Part shown: positions 1 to 13,100 of the stretch, one piece after another
How the letters are laid out: each line of letters starts with the position of its first letter
Position numbering within the stretch: position 1 is the first letter of the stretch
DNA from: Phylloscopus collybita
Lineage: Eukaryota; Chordata; Aves; Passeriformes; Phylloscopidae
Assembly: GCA_027886175.1 (NCBI GenBank)
Contig: JAJNNQ010000024.1
Coordinates: forward strand, 3,952,001-4,016,000
DNA: 64,000 nt
Direction of reading: 5' to 3'
Notes under the pieces: model-generated
Told to the model about the DNA's origin: nothing
The model's input: only the letters and a program-made list of their open reading frames with translations
Database searches by the model: none
Translations under genes and position numbers: made by a program

Positions 1-1772
1 AAACTATCTTTTCCAGAAAATATATAAATGACAACAAAACAAAAAAAATAGCAAAGATGAGCATTAGTTTGACAAGGAACAAGGGCAGCTGCAACAGAAG
101 TGAAATGGTTGTTAGTGATGTCAGAGATCTCCATCTGGTTAGATACTGAGTTTTCCAAGTTTTCCAAGTCTGGAGGTGCTGGTGTGAGCTCTGCAGGGCT
201 CTGGATGGATGTGGGCTGCAGCAGCTCAGAGCTGTGCTCTCCCAGCTGGGCACTCAGAGGCTCTCACCTGCCTGAGAAGAGCCCACAGGAGATGGAACAA
301 ATGCAGTGAGACAGGGGCACGGTACTGAGGGTGCTGCTGGGCTGTCAGAAATAGTTAATTCTCATTTAGCATTAACCAATGAAATAAGACTCAATTAAAC
401 AAGCTGCAACCAGGATTAACGAGTGACATTAATTTGCCAGTTAGGAAAGGATGATGATTTTTCTGCCCAGTTACACACTTTTCATGTAAGTTTCCATCTG
501 TGGAGCTATTTAAAGGGAGATAAGTCTGCTTGTGTTGTGTTCCCAGGCTTTTCTCTGTAAATAATGCCACTAAAAGGCTACTCAATTACTAAGGCCTATA
601 TTCTAACACACATTAAAGGCCAGGGCAGAGCTCTGACTGCTCATTGTGGAGGAGACCCCTTGGCTGCAAGTGCTCAAACATCACCTGCTTCTGAAGCCTG
701 ATCAGAGCAAGGATCAGGCAGGAATCACAATTCTGTGATTTTAGGAATTGCTCTGTGCTGTCACCCAGCAGGTTTGGGGCCCAAAGAAACAAGCATGGCC
801 ATGATTAAGTAGTACCAGGGAAATAAAATAACAAAATTTAGAGAAAAAAGGGTTAAGAGAGGAAGAAGGAGAGGAAAACTGGTCATGTTTTCAGCTGGAA
901 CAACCCCAACTCCACAGCTTTCCAGGAAGGTGGACACTGAATTCCAGCTGAGGCTAAGGATGTAGAAATAAGTGAAGGAAAAGGATTCTTCTTCATGCCT
1001 TGCAGAGGTGGGCCCAGTTATGTCCATCATTACATTGTCTGCTGTTCTTGCAAGGACACAGTGTTGTTAACGTGTGTTCACCTGAAAATTGTGCACTTTT
1101 TTCCTGCAAAAATTGGCATTTTCGAATATATTGTCACAGGTAATTGTTTCCTAGGATTCCTACCTTGCTCTTATTGTCCTGTGCACTTTTGGTGCTTTCC
1201 TCTACCTCAGCAAAGTCATCCTGAATCTGAATTGTGTTCTCCACTGGGTTTGAAGCATCGCTAGTTACAAGTCACCTACAAATTCCAGGTCCCATATTCT
1301 CCTACCCAAGTCACTCAGAATTTCAAGCCATCATGAAATCCGTTGAATCCCATTTTGGGCATGCCTCTGTTTTGACAGCAAACCTCAATGATTATCTCCT
1401 TCTGGAATTCTAAATGCATTTGGACAGAACTTACATTTTTCCTGTTTTACTTATGTTTCCCTATGTTGTGGATAAGAATGTCATCTGAGAAAATGCCAAA
1501 AACTTTATCAGGCTTCTGACATCTATTTCTTCTCTCTTTCCCAATGAGTTATGATTCTGTCTTAGAATGAAATTAGGTAAGTCTCAAGTCAATTTTTTTC
1601 TTGATAAATGAATATCGGTTCTTATCTTCGCCTTGTCTTCTGGATGCAAACAAATATTTTGTTGAACCATGAATTTCAGCATATTTCCAGGAAAGATAGG
1701 TCAATCAAGTTAACCTTTATGCTTTAACTCATTCTTCTTCTCCCTATGAAAAATAGCTGCTTTTTTTCTTGT

Positions 1773-1793
1773 CTTGCACTTTTTTAGTGCAAG
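1773..1793. repeat. Short perfect inverted repeat (hairpin)
   Basis: The arms CTTGCACT (1773-1780) and AGTGCAAG (1786-1793) are perfect reverse complements around a five-T loop. The stem is only 8 bp, so chance origin is quite possible. No flanking T-run or gene end suggests a terminator role, which would not be expected in a vertebrate anyway. Confidence 0.6.
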
Positions 1794-3426
1794 GATTACC
1801 TGTACAACTGCAAACTGTCCATATTTTTTTAACAATTAATCCAGTAGCTGTGTTAAATTGCCAATTTATTTGCATTCACTGCCATAAACATTTTTTCTAT
1901 GAAGAAATATTTATTTTCCAATGAAAATTACAGGCCTGGGTGATGATAAAAGTAGCATAAAATTCTCTAAATTAATTGTAAAAACTTCATCTTAAAGATA
2001 TTAATTTTACTTTTCCAAGCATGGTAAATCACTGATTATCAAAGTTTGGGTTTTATTTTTCAATGAGTTTTTCTCTATTAAAGGTTCACGAGACCAGTAA
2101 TTTTCTATGTTTAGGACCCAAACTTTTCCCCACCCACCTTGCAGAAGAAAACCTTGCAGAAAATAATTATTTACATTCACAAACTTCTGAAAAATATCCT
2201 GGCTTTAAAACCTGAAGCTTGACCCTGAAGTTTGGATCAGGGTTGTAGACACCCATGGAATTACAACTGGACACACTCACACAGAAGTCCTTAATGGAAA
2301 TAACCTGAAATGTTTCTAAGGACTGAAGACCTTTTAATGAGATGATGACCAAAACTTCCTCCTACAATCTGGGTTGCAAAGAGCTCTCTGTCTTGCAAGA
2401 CAGAAGAAGAAAGAATTTCATTAAGTAGATACCAAATTTTATCAGATTAATATAATATTATGTACCTTCTCCAACCATGGATCTCCATAATTAAAACATC
2501 CTTTTGAAGGGGCTGATGCATTCAATTTATTTTTGTCCTCAATGACTCCATCTACAAAACTATTTTTTTTTATTTCACCTTCTGTACTCCCATCTGCCTT
2601 TATATGATTATTCCAACTAGAAAATTCAATTCCCTAAGCTGTCCATAAATAAATATTTTTTTGGCTCTATTTTACAGCTGCCAAAAGATACTGAACAACA
2701 GATTAACCTTGTAGATATACTAATTCCATCTCCAACTATCTCTCAATTAATTTGTTCAGTTTCAACTACTGAAAGTTAGTAGTTTGCAATTTAAAACTAA
2801 ATATGCACTAAATTGTATTTATCTGCAGCTTTATTTCAACCCTATCATCTGACACACTTTTCTTGCAGCTCTCAAGGTTGCTCAGTTTGTTGGTGATTTG
2901 ACCTTGTCACTTGAAGTTCATGTCCAAAATTGGAGTAACTCCCACAGTATCCTGCATTTTTTTCCCCCCTATGAATCATCCTGGCTACTTCAGAGATTCC
3001 CAGTCCTCTGAATAATGAATGAATAATTTAAGATTCAATTTCTTAATCTGTTGCATTCATTCATTTTGCAATGACTTTGATGAGAAATGAAGGCACTAAC
3101 CATCTTGCAGGAATGAACGTATCAGACGTGATTTTTTTTAAAGGCTGGTTCTCAGAAAATACAAAAAAAAAAAAATTAGATAGAATTTGAAGGAGTAATT
3201 GAAAGTGAAAGCCATGGGCATACAGACATTAATTAACCCCCCTTTCTTCCTAACCCCAGCAGATGAAGCCTGTAGTTGCAGTTTAATGGATAAATTTCAC
3301 TTTCACCACCTCAACAGTACAGCACTGTGGTGTGCAAGGACAACATCAGCCATGTAAACAATTTTCCACCCATTTCCACTCCTTGAGGAAATGAATGTAT
3401 TGCCAAAAGATACTGTTAAAATCTCC

Positions 3427-3443
3427 TATATATATATATATAT
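3427..3443. repeat. (TA)n dinucleotide microsatellite
   Basis: A 17-base uninterrupted TA run in unique AT-rich sequence. It is a simple slippage repeat. A similar shorter AT run of 13 bases lies at 6537-6549. Confidence 0.9.
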
Positions 3444-5400
3444 CTTAGAATTCTCCAGATTTATTTGAAACAACCACCTGTATAATATCTTCAACTACAG
3501 AGGCACTTCTTTGTTCTGCTGTCTTGATGATTAAAGTAATTTTAATAGAAAGCATAGGAATTTTAATATGTCATTAATAATTAATATTTCAAGGATAAAA
3601 TCTCTTAGAAGTTCTTGTTTTAATTCTGCTCTTTGGAGTTTCACAGAAAATCTAAAAGAAGACAATTTAAGGTAGTTAATATGCATAAATGCTGGAGGTG
3701 AGACTCACTGGAATCCAATTTTTTTAACTCTTTAATTAAAACACTGTCTGTTTATTTATAAGTTTCTTTTATTTCCTACCTTTGGCTATACAGGCCTGAG
3801 AAATTAGAGTTTCAGGTAAGAGAAGTTAGAGAGAGCAAAGGAATTATGATGGAAATAAATATATAAGGAAAATAAATCCGAAACAAAAAGGAGTGGTTGA
3901 TTTAACCCATGTAAGTGCTAAGAGCTGAAGGGAAGACTGGTCTCTACTGGAAGAAAACACAATGAAAATCAGTTTTTAGAGTACCCAAACAATTCTTATC
4001 AACAAGAGATTTCCTAGTTGGCATTGGTTTTGTTAATGTCTCTCATTTATGTGCCCTCATGAGGGCCAGCATGTCTCAAATGTCCCTTGCTTTGGCACAT
4101 AAATCATATAATCAGCAGTGATTGTGGGGGCTGAACCAGGTGCTAAGTGTTTCTGCATGGGGAGAGTGTCTGGGGTTTGCATTTTATTAGTTAGAGGAGG
4201 CTCTCCTGCCTGGAGTGCCAACTCCCAGAGAGAGAAAGAGGCAAGCACAAAGTGAACATGGAGCTGAACCCTGTTACTGACAATTAAACTGCTCTCTGGC
4301 ACAGAGAATTAAAGAGAGCACTGAGACCCCCTGCACACAGGGTGGTGAGGACAAGAACCCATATTTATCAGCAGTGACTGTCATTAGCTCTCCTGAACCT
4401 AGAAAATATGTCTGGTGTGTTCATCTGCTTAATGAGACTGTGGTACCTCTTTACAGTCTCATTCTGGGTATACTGAGCTTCCAACTATCAAAAAAGCATC
4501 TCATTAATTTATCTTTTCCTTCCCCAAAATGTCCTCTTTGCTACACATAAACATTATCCAAAGGTAGTGGGCTGCAGTCTCTCAGTCAGGAGCTTTTGGA
4601 TAGACATGTTTTGGAAAACAAGGGTGCTGTGGCACTGTTCGCTCAATTCCTTCTGATATTTTGGCTACCCCAGCTGGTGCTGAGCCCTGATGTGTGCTGG
4701 GAGCAGCAGCATTAGATCAAAACAGGGCTTGGCAGGTAGGGCAGGAGGCCAGGAGGAGCTAAAGGGCCTTTATGCAGCCATGGCCACCTGCAAATCCCTG
4801 TCTCCTGTCATGTTTGTTCATTTTAATTCTTATTGAGCTCGTGAAATAAAGTTTAAGTCAGATTATAGGTCATCCTTCCAATTTGAGAGATCTAAGTGGC
4901 CTTTGACATGCTGTCAGATTTAAATTCCTTAAGTAGTGGTCCTTACAGGAACTGCAAAAAGAAAAAAAAAATGAGGAACCTGAACTGAAAAAAAATTGAA
5001 AGCAACTGCTCTGAGGTGTACTCTTTCTACAAGCAGCAAATCTTGAGCTTTGTTGAACAAAGCCCTGAGTGGTTTTCTTGTCACAGTGTTTAGAGAGAGC
5101 AAACATTCACTGTCACACAAGTTTCACCTAATTAACCCAACACACATACCATGTTCTAAACCAGCCTTCCAAAAAATTAAAAGGTTTCCAAGGTAGTCTT
5201 GGCATTTCTGTCCAAATAAGATCCATTCCCTTCATGGCATTTCCTTAAAATTTAAGAAAGGTGCTTTTTTCTTTTCCAGTACCCAAGCCCCAGTGACTTA
5301 ACTCCTTCTCTCATTAAGAAAAATGCACCTGACAATTTAGAGTTTTCCATAACTGTTTTAAAACCCAGGGAAAAAAACACCAAGTTTTATGAACATGTGA

Positions 5401-8400
5401 TTCTTATTTACTTTATTTACTTACTAGATTTAACCAGTATCTTTTTCACTACACTACTTACAGTAGATTTTATTTTTTTTGTCTGAGCACTGCAAAAAAA
5501 TGCTTCAGGTTTTAAGTGGCATAATTGATGTTTCTGGTGTGTGGAATCAGGTGTTTGAGAGTACAAAGAGTTTGAGCTCAGTGTAGCTTTTCCAGACTTT
5601 ATATATTCAAAAAAATACACTTCTTGTTAAGAAGAAAAGACATATTTGATTCATTTGCAACAAATTCCTCCTGAATGTTGCCCACTTTGCAAAAGGAAAC
5701 ATCAGCAACATGCAAAAAAAGCAAATAGCAAAGGTTTTGCTGAACTGAACTTGCAGTTTCTGCTAAGATGTAAAACATCAAAGCCAGATGCAAATCAGCA
5801 AAGAGATTCCTTTCAGGCTCATCATCATTTCCTTGAAAATTCTCAGATCTGCCCAACTGTTGCAAATCTGCTTCCAAGAGACCCATTGCATGAAATTATT
5901 TTTAACATTTCTCATGGCCTACTAAACCCCATCACCGCACACATCATCAACTCATCTTCTCTCTCTGATACAATTTTGCCAATTTTTCAACAATCCTTTC
6001 ACTAACCTGGAATATGACAGCTTGAGAGAATCCACATCTTACTCTCTTTCATACAGCTGATCTTTGTTAAATCATTAATTATCTCTTCACTTTAGTAAGA
6101 CTATGCCTCATATTCTCACCTAAAATAAAGCAACTGAAGCAGAGTGCCACGTTTCAAAAACCTTCTCCTAAACTTTAAAAGAGCTTGGGAGGAAAAGATC
6201 CTTGAAGGGTGTTTATTTCCAACATCCATATTCTTCTCAGTATTAATTACTCCTACAGTGAAATAAACTAGGCACTGTCAGTAGGGCACAAGTTATTACA
6301 CCCAGCAAAAAGAATGCAAAATGTGTACTTGTACCTAAACATATGCTCAAGGCAGAAAAGACACAAAATTTTGCAGAGACAGATTTGCACCACTCTACTT
6401 CTTTTAGTGTCTATTTATCCTAAAAATTAATAGGTCTTTTAGATTTCAGACCAAGGAATTGTCTAACATAAATTACTTTTCAGAAGAAAAATGAAAATAT
6501 TGAACTTGCTTGAACTCTTGGATTAAATATTTTTTCATATATATATATACAAGCAGGAAGGAAAATATTTTCTATAAGGCTAATGACATTCATGTTTTTA
6601 TTGACTTAATTTTATATTTTTCAGTTTCTAGAATAAAAAAAAATAACCTTGAGGGTTTATTCTAACAAGTTTTGCTTCTGTAACATCAGGCTTTGCAATC
6701 AACCAATACTCCAACTTTCCAAGGTATGCAAATTTGTATTTGCTCAGCTAATGCTTGGTTACAGAAAGTACAGACAGCTATTTGAATTTCAGAGCTAATA
6801 AAAAATCATGAAGCTCCAACTTTAATCAATTTAACTTAGTCCCCATGGTAATCCTGGAGCAAATACAAGGGGAAACAGGGTGTTTTGTTCCTATAAAAAA
6901 TAGCTGATTGATTGATAAATAGATGATGTGTCACTCACAAAAGAAGATCAGAACGCCTCACCATAATGAGAATACCATCAAAGGCAAGAGTTCAAATGTG
7001 AGATAAACTGCTGTGAGAAAAGAATTGTCAATATAGCTCCAGAAGCCCTCTGAGCAGTTTTCCCCTCAGTGTTTCACACTGTCCTGCTTGCATTGATGCC
7101 TCCCCACCTGCAGAAGCCTCTTGCTGATAGATTTTATTACTTAAATTCAACAATGGGGTAGCAATTTGTCTATTTTGAGCAGACGGATTTGCAGCTTGGC
7201 AGTAAATAGAAAGACTGAAAAGACAAGTGCCAGGCACTGTGTTGGGTTTGCATAACGAATTTTTGCCTTTATTTTTTCTGGAGAGTTTGGAAGAGGAATG
7301 TGAGCATTCTCAAGTCCAAGAGAAGAGCTGGAATAAACCTACCTACTCAGAACTAATTGGCATTCAAATGAATAATTACTGGCTTTGTCAAATAAATCTA
7401 TTCTGATTATTTTCATTTATTAGGTCTGTCACTCCTCCTAAATTCAAACACTGTGTTTACATCAACTTGTCTTTAGCAATTTAACAGAGCTACACATTTG
7501 CACAGGTAACAATTAGAGTGGCCTGGGCATCAAAAGCAGCTCCTAATAGAACTGTGGATCAGTACATTCATTCATTAGGTGATTATCACTGATAACATAA
7601 TGACAAATGGACACATTAATTAAGGGATTTCTTTTCTAGAGAATGGTTGTTATGTTCAAAATTGTATAAGGAGATATTTCCTTATATTTCCACGATGTCT
7701 TCTTCAATAGGAGAAAGATCTACATGGAAATAATAGTTAAGTCACTTATAAATCTCAGATTTTCTAACATTCCTGTGAATTATTTAGACAACATACATTC
7801 AGCTGTGTACACAGCACATGAATTTTCCCCCATTATGTGTGATTTTACCTTTTCAATGTGATATCTAAATTCACTGCCTGAATTATACATAGAAACAGGG
7901 ACATTCAAGTTCTTGCCTTCCACAAATATTTCTGGAACCTCTGATGCAGCACAGACTAACATATAGCAGAGGTGTGACCAAGCAAAGAAAAAGACTCAGC
8001 TTGGTCCCAGACAGTGACAGCCCAGCGCTCTCAGCTCTGCCCTGGTCCTGCCTCAGTTTTCCCCTCCCAGCCCTCAAAAGGGGAACAACAGCAGGCACAG
8101 GTTACTCCTGTGGTTAAAACATCATTCGTGCAGTCCACAGCCCACCCTGCCTGGCTGGCAAGAGGCTGCAGATGTGTGACAGGGGCATGGCTATAAAACA
8201 ATTCCATTTTCAAAAGCATGCTACAAACCCAGGTCTCATTAAAGGGTGTGGAAAAGTTCCCCACACTCATTTGCCCAGAGATACCACAACAACAAGTACC
8301 TCCTTTTCCCTCCTGATTGTTTTCCTCAGGAGTAATTCTTGGTCATAAACTCACCAGTCCCTCTGGAAAACTTCTCTCAGGGATATTCAAGCATTCCCTG

Positions 8401-10020
8401 GTTTTTTGTGGCCTATTTCTCACCATACTGTGGGCACATGCAAGGACTGCACTCTTGGAGCTCTCTAGAAGATATTTTTGAAGACATAAGCAAGTCCCTA
8501 AGCATGAACACTAAAAGCCTCTTAGGCTTTAGGCCTTACAGGAGATACCATATTTTTGACTCAGACACAGCCTGAGATTCAGCTCCTCTGATTTTATGTG
8601 CCAGGAGTTGGATAGATTCCCATGTGATCTGGTGGCTGTTAATGCCTTCTATAATTTATTTACAGTGTCTCCCAGAATGAAATGCACATGACTTATTTCT
8701 GTGGCTTCTCAAGCATTTTTGCTGACTCCTTGAACCAGCGAATCCCACAGGTGCTCACAGCAGAGCAGCACAGGTTAACATGCAGGATTCCCAATGCCAA
8801 ACACATCTCCTGCTTCTCTGGAATACACCAAGGACAAATACTAAAGCAGAGGTGCTGTAAGAGAAGTATCAAATGTAGGGTTTAGATGTGAACTGGATGC
8901 CAAAACTGCCCAACCCTATGAAAGTAAAAGTGATTTCAAGTGGGCCCATGAGATGAAGATCCTTGCAGGATGAGACCACTGATTTTCTTCTCTCTCCTGA
9001 TTTTGTACTGGGCTTGGGCCCAGCAGAACACTGGAGCTGCATTTATGGAACAGTTTCCCTTCTAACTCAGAAAGACTGCAGCTGAACAATCTTTTTTCTT
9101 TATCCCTGGGGTCAGCAATGCTTGCAAAGTTACCTGAGCTTAGAAACCCAAAGCAACACTCACTTGTGCAATTTCAATAAAATCACACTTCTATGCAAAA
9201 CCCCACCTTCAGTCACAGAAGGTGAGGTCTATCAAACCCCTAGACAAATGAAACCTATTCCCATTTGCACAATTTAGGCATATTTTGTAGTGTGTTTACA
9301 ATATTAGCTTGATTTAAAATAACCACCCACTCCTACATGAGAAAAAATGGCCAGTATTATATAGAAAATCCATAGAATTTCCATGTTGATAGATCAATAA
9401 TTACTGAGCAGAAAGAAGTACAAAAGACAAAATGATATGACAGGTTCATTTGTAGAAAAAGCATGGTGTTTTGTATTAATAAAAACCAATCCATTCTAAG
9501 GCTAGTATTAATGAGAAATGTATTGATTCATTCAAACTTCTTTAGTTTTTCTCTAATCCATATTGAGCTGAATTTAAAACTCACCGAGTTGTCTATAAAT
9601 ATTTTGCATAGGAATAGCAATGTGCTGATCTGTGAAATATGTGGGCTTTTCTGCATAAAATGTTGCTTTTTATTTTGCTTGAGTGTGGAATGTAGGGGTG
9701 TACACATCTTTTAAATTGCTTTGTTTTTATTAATGCTTAGATCTGTAATAGCTTACATTTTAAGTGCTGGCCATTTCACAGAGGATATAATTCTTCAAGT
9801 TACCATCAATAACAAACAACAACAACCACCACCAAACAAACAAAAAACCCACCCAATTGCAGTAGAGAAAACAATATATTTAAGATCACCTAACAGAGAA
9901 GCACTTCTTCAGCTCAATGCTAAGATCAGCTGTGCCAGCTGCACTACTGGTGATGATTCAGTGGAGACAGAAAAATGAGGATATGTTGGAAAAGGACCCA
10001 TGTAAAATAGGTGAACAAAA
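5401..10020. other. Non-coding DNA with one enhancer-like AT-rich stretch
   Basis: No gene is recognised. Short frames are present, for example 119 codons at 5646-6005 on the plus strand, but they show no motif, no signal sequence and no splice context. The most structured-looking part is 7350-7630. It is dense in homeodomain-type ATTA/TAAT cores and CATTCAAATG-like octamer relatives and contains no simple repeat. It could be a conserved non-coding element, but I cannot test conservation here. A 7-bp hairpin (CACCTTC/GAAGGTG) lies near 9204-9224. Confidence 0.6.
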
Positions 10021-10135
10021 AAATTTTTTTGCTTTGATCACTTTTTTTGTGGGGTTTCCGGGGAGGTTTTTTTGTTTCTTTGGGAGTTTTGGCGGGGGGG
10101 AGGGGTGTGTGTTTTAGTTTGTTTGTTTTTTAATG
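10021..10135 (+). repeat. T/G-rich low-complexity tract with G-runs
   Basis: The plus strand is almost pure T and G for about 100 bases. G-runs occur at 10051-10054, around 10060-10063, 10082-10084, 10094-10100 and 10102-10105. The clustered runs near 10082-10105 could support a G-quadruplex on the plus strand. The apparent open frames over this tract (at 9917-10117 and 10072-10275) come from its composition and are not genes. Confidence 0.75.
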
Positions 10136-13100
10136 AAAACAAAAATCCAGACCACTGGCCAGAGTACTGGGAATTTAATACATGTGAGGTCACAAAAAAA
10201 ATCAGCGACGTGATTTATACTAACAAAACACACCATTTAGAAGTTGCAAACATATGGGAAAATGTCCTCCTATAAATGAAACCCCTCAAGTTCACACTAA
10301 ATCTGATGCCAGCACACAACCCATGTGTTCCCCAGCACCAAGCCAATCTGTTTTCCTGGCTGTGTGCAAGAGCAGGGCACCTACATGCCTTGCTTGTGAA
10401 TCAGTACATTGCCATAAATAGGCGAGTGCTTTCACTTCTTGATTTTCCTCCCCACTCCTCCACCACTGTCATCGAGAAAAAACTGGAATACTTGTGGGCA
10501 CAAGGCCACAAAAGAGCTTCAGTTCAGGAATTTATTTCTGCAAACAGAGTGCAAGTGTGCATCTCTGTTTTCCTTCAATTTGTGCTGTGCTGTTAGCACT
10601 AAATCAGTCCTCAGTTACATCCTTGGTCATTGAGCTCTGCACACTTGTGCAGAGATAAAACTGAGTATTATTTGTGATTTTCTTGCTCAGGGATATATTG
10701 TTACTTGTTTACCTGTAAATACACATTTTCAGGTGTTGCTTTGTTTCCCAAGCACACTTAACCTTCTTGCAGGCCACTTCAAACCCAGTATACTGTAAAA
10801 TGCACCACCAATATTTTAAAGGACACAAAAACAAAGCACTGAACACAGATCCTCACTGCCCTTCTCCACATTGCTACCCTAAGGGAATAAAAATGAATAT
10901 TCACAAAATGCTTAAAATCTTTCAGATTATTCCAGGACTGGTACTAATAGCTACACCATCTGAGCACCCAGGAGAAACATTTTTAAAGGGAGGAATACAG
11001 AAGAGTTCACACTTCTCTGATTTTCACAATCCCTAGGTATAGCCAAGTGCCTGACTGTTTTGATCCAAATATCCAATTTGGGCACTTCACGGGGCAAAAG
11101 TGTAGTGAGTGGTGACCACTGGAAGATTTCCTCCCAAAGCCCATTTCGGATCTGAAATACAATGTTAAATTGTGCTTGAAAATGCTACTAAATCAACCAG
11201 CTAAATCTCAACTTCTAAACATCTATGTTCACATTACACCCCAACAGCAATTGCAACACAAGCTTGGAAGTTTCTAGAAGCTCATCAGTGAAAGAGCACC
11301 TCTGGAAAGCAAAGGCAGCTTTGTCAGTGAGAAGTAGGGCTTATTTTTCCTCTTCTGCTGCTCATCCAACAACTTCTATCTTGCAGTGGAATCAGCAAAT
11401 TCAGTATGAACACTCTCCACAGTCACACTGGCAGCTGCTCAGCTTGAGTCAGCAGGCAGCACATCGAGTCTGTAACTTCCCCAGATCAGGAGGATAATAC
11501 ACAAGTAATGCAAATTAGTTACTATCAAGCCCTCTGTTCACATAATAAGCAACTGATCAAAATTTTCTCCTCAAAAAAAGAGTCAGCTGAGTAAAGTAGT
11601 AAATTTCCTTAACATCTGTTGTGATGGAGATGGAGTAATGGTTCACAGGCAGGAGCTGGAGTTCTCAATCAGCTTGGTGCTGTTATGGGAATAATCACTG
11701 TGGACAGGAGTGTTTCAGGGAAAATAGAGTTCTGGATTAACAAATTGGCTGTGAATCATTAAGGGACAGGGCATGAAATGATATTAAGCCATGGCAACAA
11801 AGGACTTCCAATTATTTATGAAAAAAGTCAACCGAGACAAACTGCTGTAGCATTCATTAAACTAATGAGGGGAAGCACCATGGACTGCGGTTTGAGGATA
11901 ATACCTTGAGGTCAGAATGCAATTTGATGCAACTCTGGTTTGATCTCTCTGCTGAGAACTATGACACTGTTTAAAAATTAAACTTTTATAAAGATCTGAA
12001 GCAGTAGATATGGCTGCCCTTCCTTCGGAGAGCAAAAGGGAGAAAAAAAAAATATGACAAGTGCCTCTATGTAGTAAGAATGTTGGAACTTGAAAGACTG
12101 CATTTGGGTTTGATATTAATATTCTTGAAGAATAAAAGCTGGAAAATGGATGAAGTGGCAGAACTGGCCTAGGTTTGCATCTGTCCCTCAGCACAAGCAC
12201 GACAGTACCCTCAGACTTCTACCACATCCTGGCCAGATTCTGGTGTGGGCAGAAGGACTTCCAAAGTCAACATGACAACATGTTACTCACAATTCTGTCT
12301 TATTGCTAACTTTAAAGAACAAATTATCAGGTCAGAGCCCCAAATATATGCTTGGGTTGTGTAAACTCTGGAATGAAGTATTCCAAAGCTGGGGAGGAGG
12401 GTTTTAGTGCCAAACACCCTGTATGAGCAATGACAAGCCTGGAAGCCCTGCTTCACATTCTGTATTTTATCCAAGAGGTGACAAAGTAGGAAACTTCCTC
12501 ACCACCTACAGCTGCTTACTCAGGGAGTAGTTTTCTAGTACCATAAAATTGTCATGAGTGAAATAACCAGACGCAACAACAAGGTCAGAGACTGATCTAG
12601 GCAAAATTAGACAAAAAATTGGAAGCAATTTTACCCATGCTAAGACTATAAGCAGTGGAATGAAAATGGTAGGAGTGAGACAGGCTTGGAAAAGAAAAGG
12701 TACATTTTTCAGGGAGTACTTTCATTCTGAAAAACAAACAGGAAGAAAATTGAAAAAAAAGAGCACATTTAAGTTCCAAACAAAATTATGTTGTTATCAA
12801 AATCAGGAGCTTCTATTTCAAAGGTTGTGCCATCCAGGAGATTAGACAAGGCAATCTCAGTAAACCCAGTCTGGATTTTGAAATCTTTACACACACACAG
12901 GACAGTAAAATTATCCTAACACCTGGACAAGCCTAGAGCAGGAGTTTGCTGAGACATTATGCATGTCAGCCCTGAAAGCAGCCAGGCCTGCTGTCTGACA
13001 ATCAGCTGCAGCACTGGGATCCCAGACAAGAGGGCTTTTCATTCAGCCCCGCGTTGCAATCACTTCTGATTTTCTAAAAGTAATAAAGCTGTTATTATTT

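Larger units (their letters stand above)
1..5400. other. Non-coding avian DNA, no gene recognised
   Basis: I see no exon, promoter or RNA gene that I can name. The block is AT-rich unique sequence with short chance reading frames on both strands. Two GC-richer patches stand out, around 150-345 and around 4600-4830. Both contain short open frames without recognisable domains. A well-placed start context (GCAGCCATGG near 4775-4785) opens a frame of only 18 codons. Small structures inside the block (the TA repeat at 3427 and the hairpin at 1773) are listed separately. Confidence 0.7.

Noticed and set aside
4770..4840. A gene start with good Kozak context (GCAGCCATGG)
   Set aside because: The frame stops after 18 codons and no exon boundary follows.
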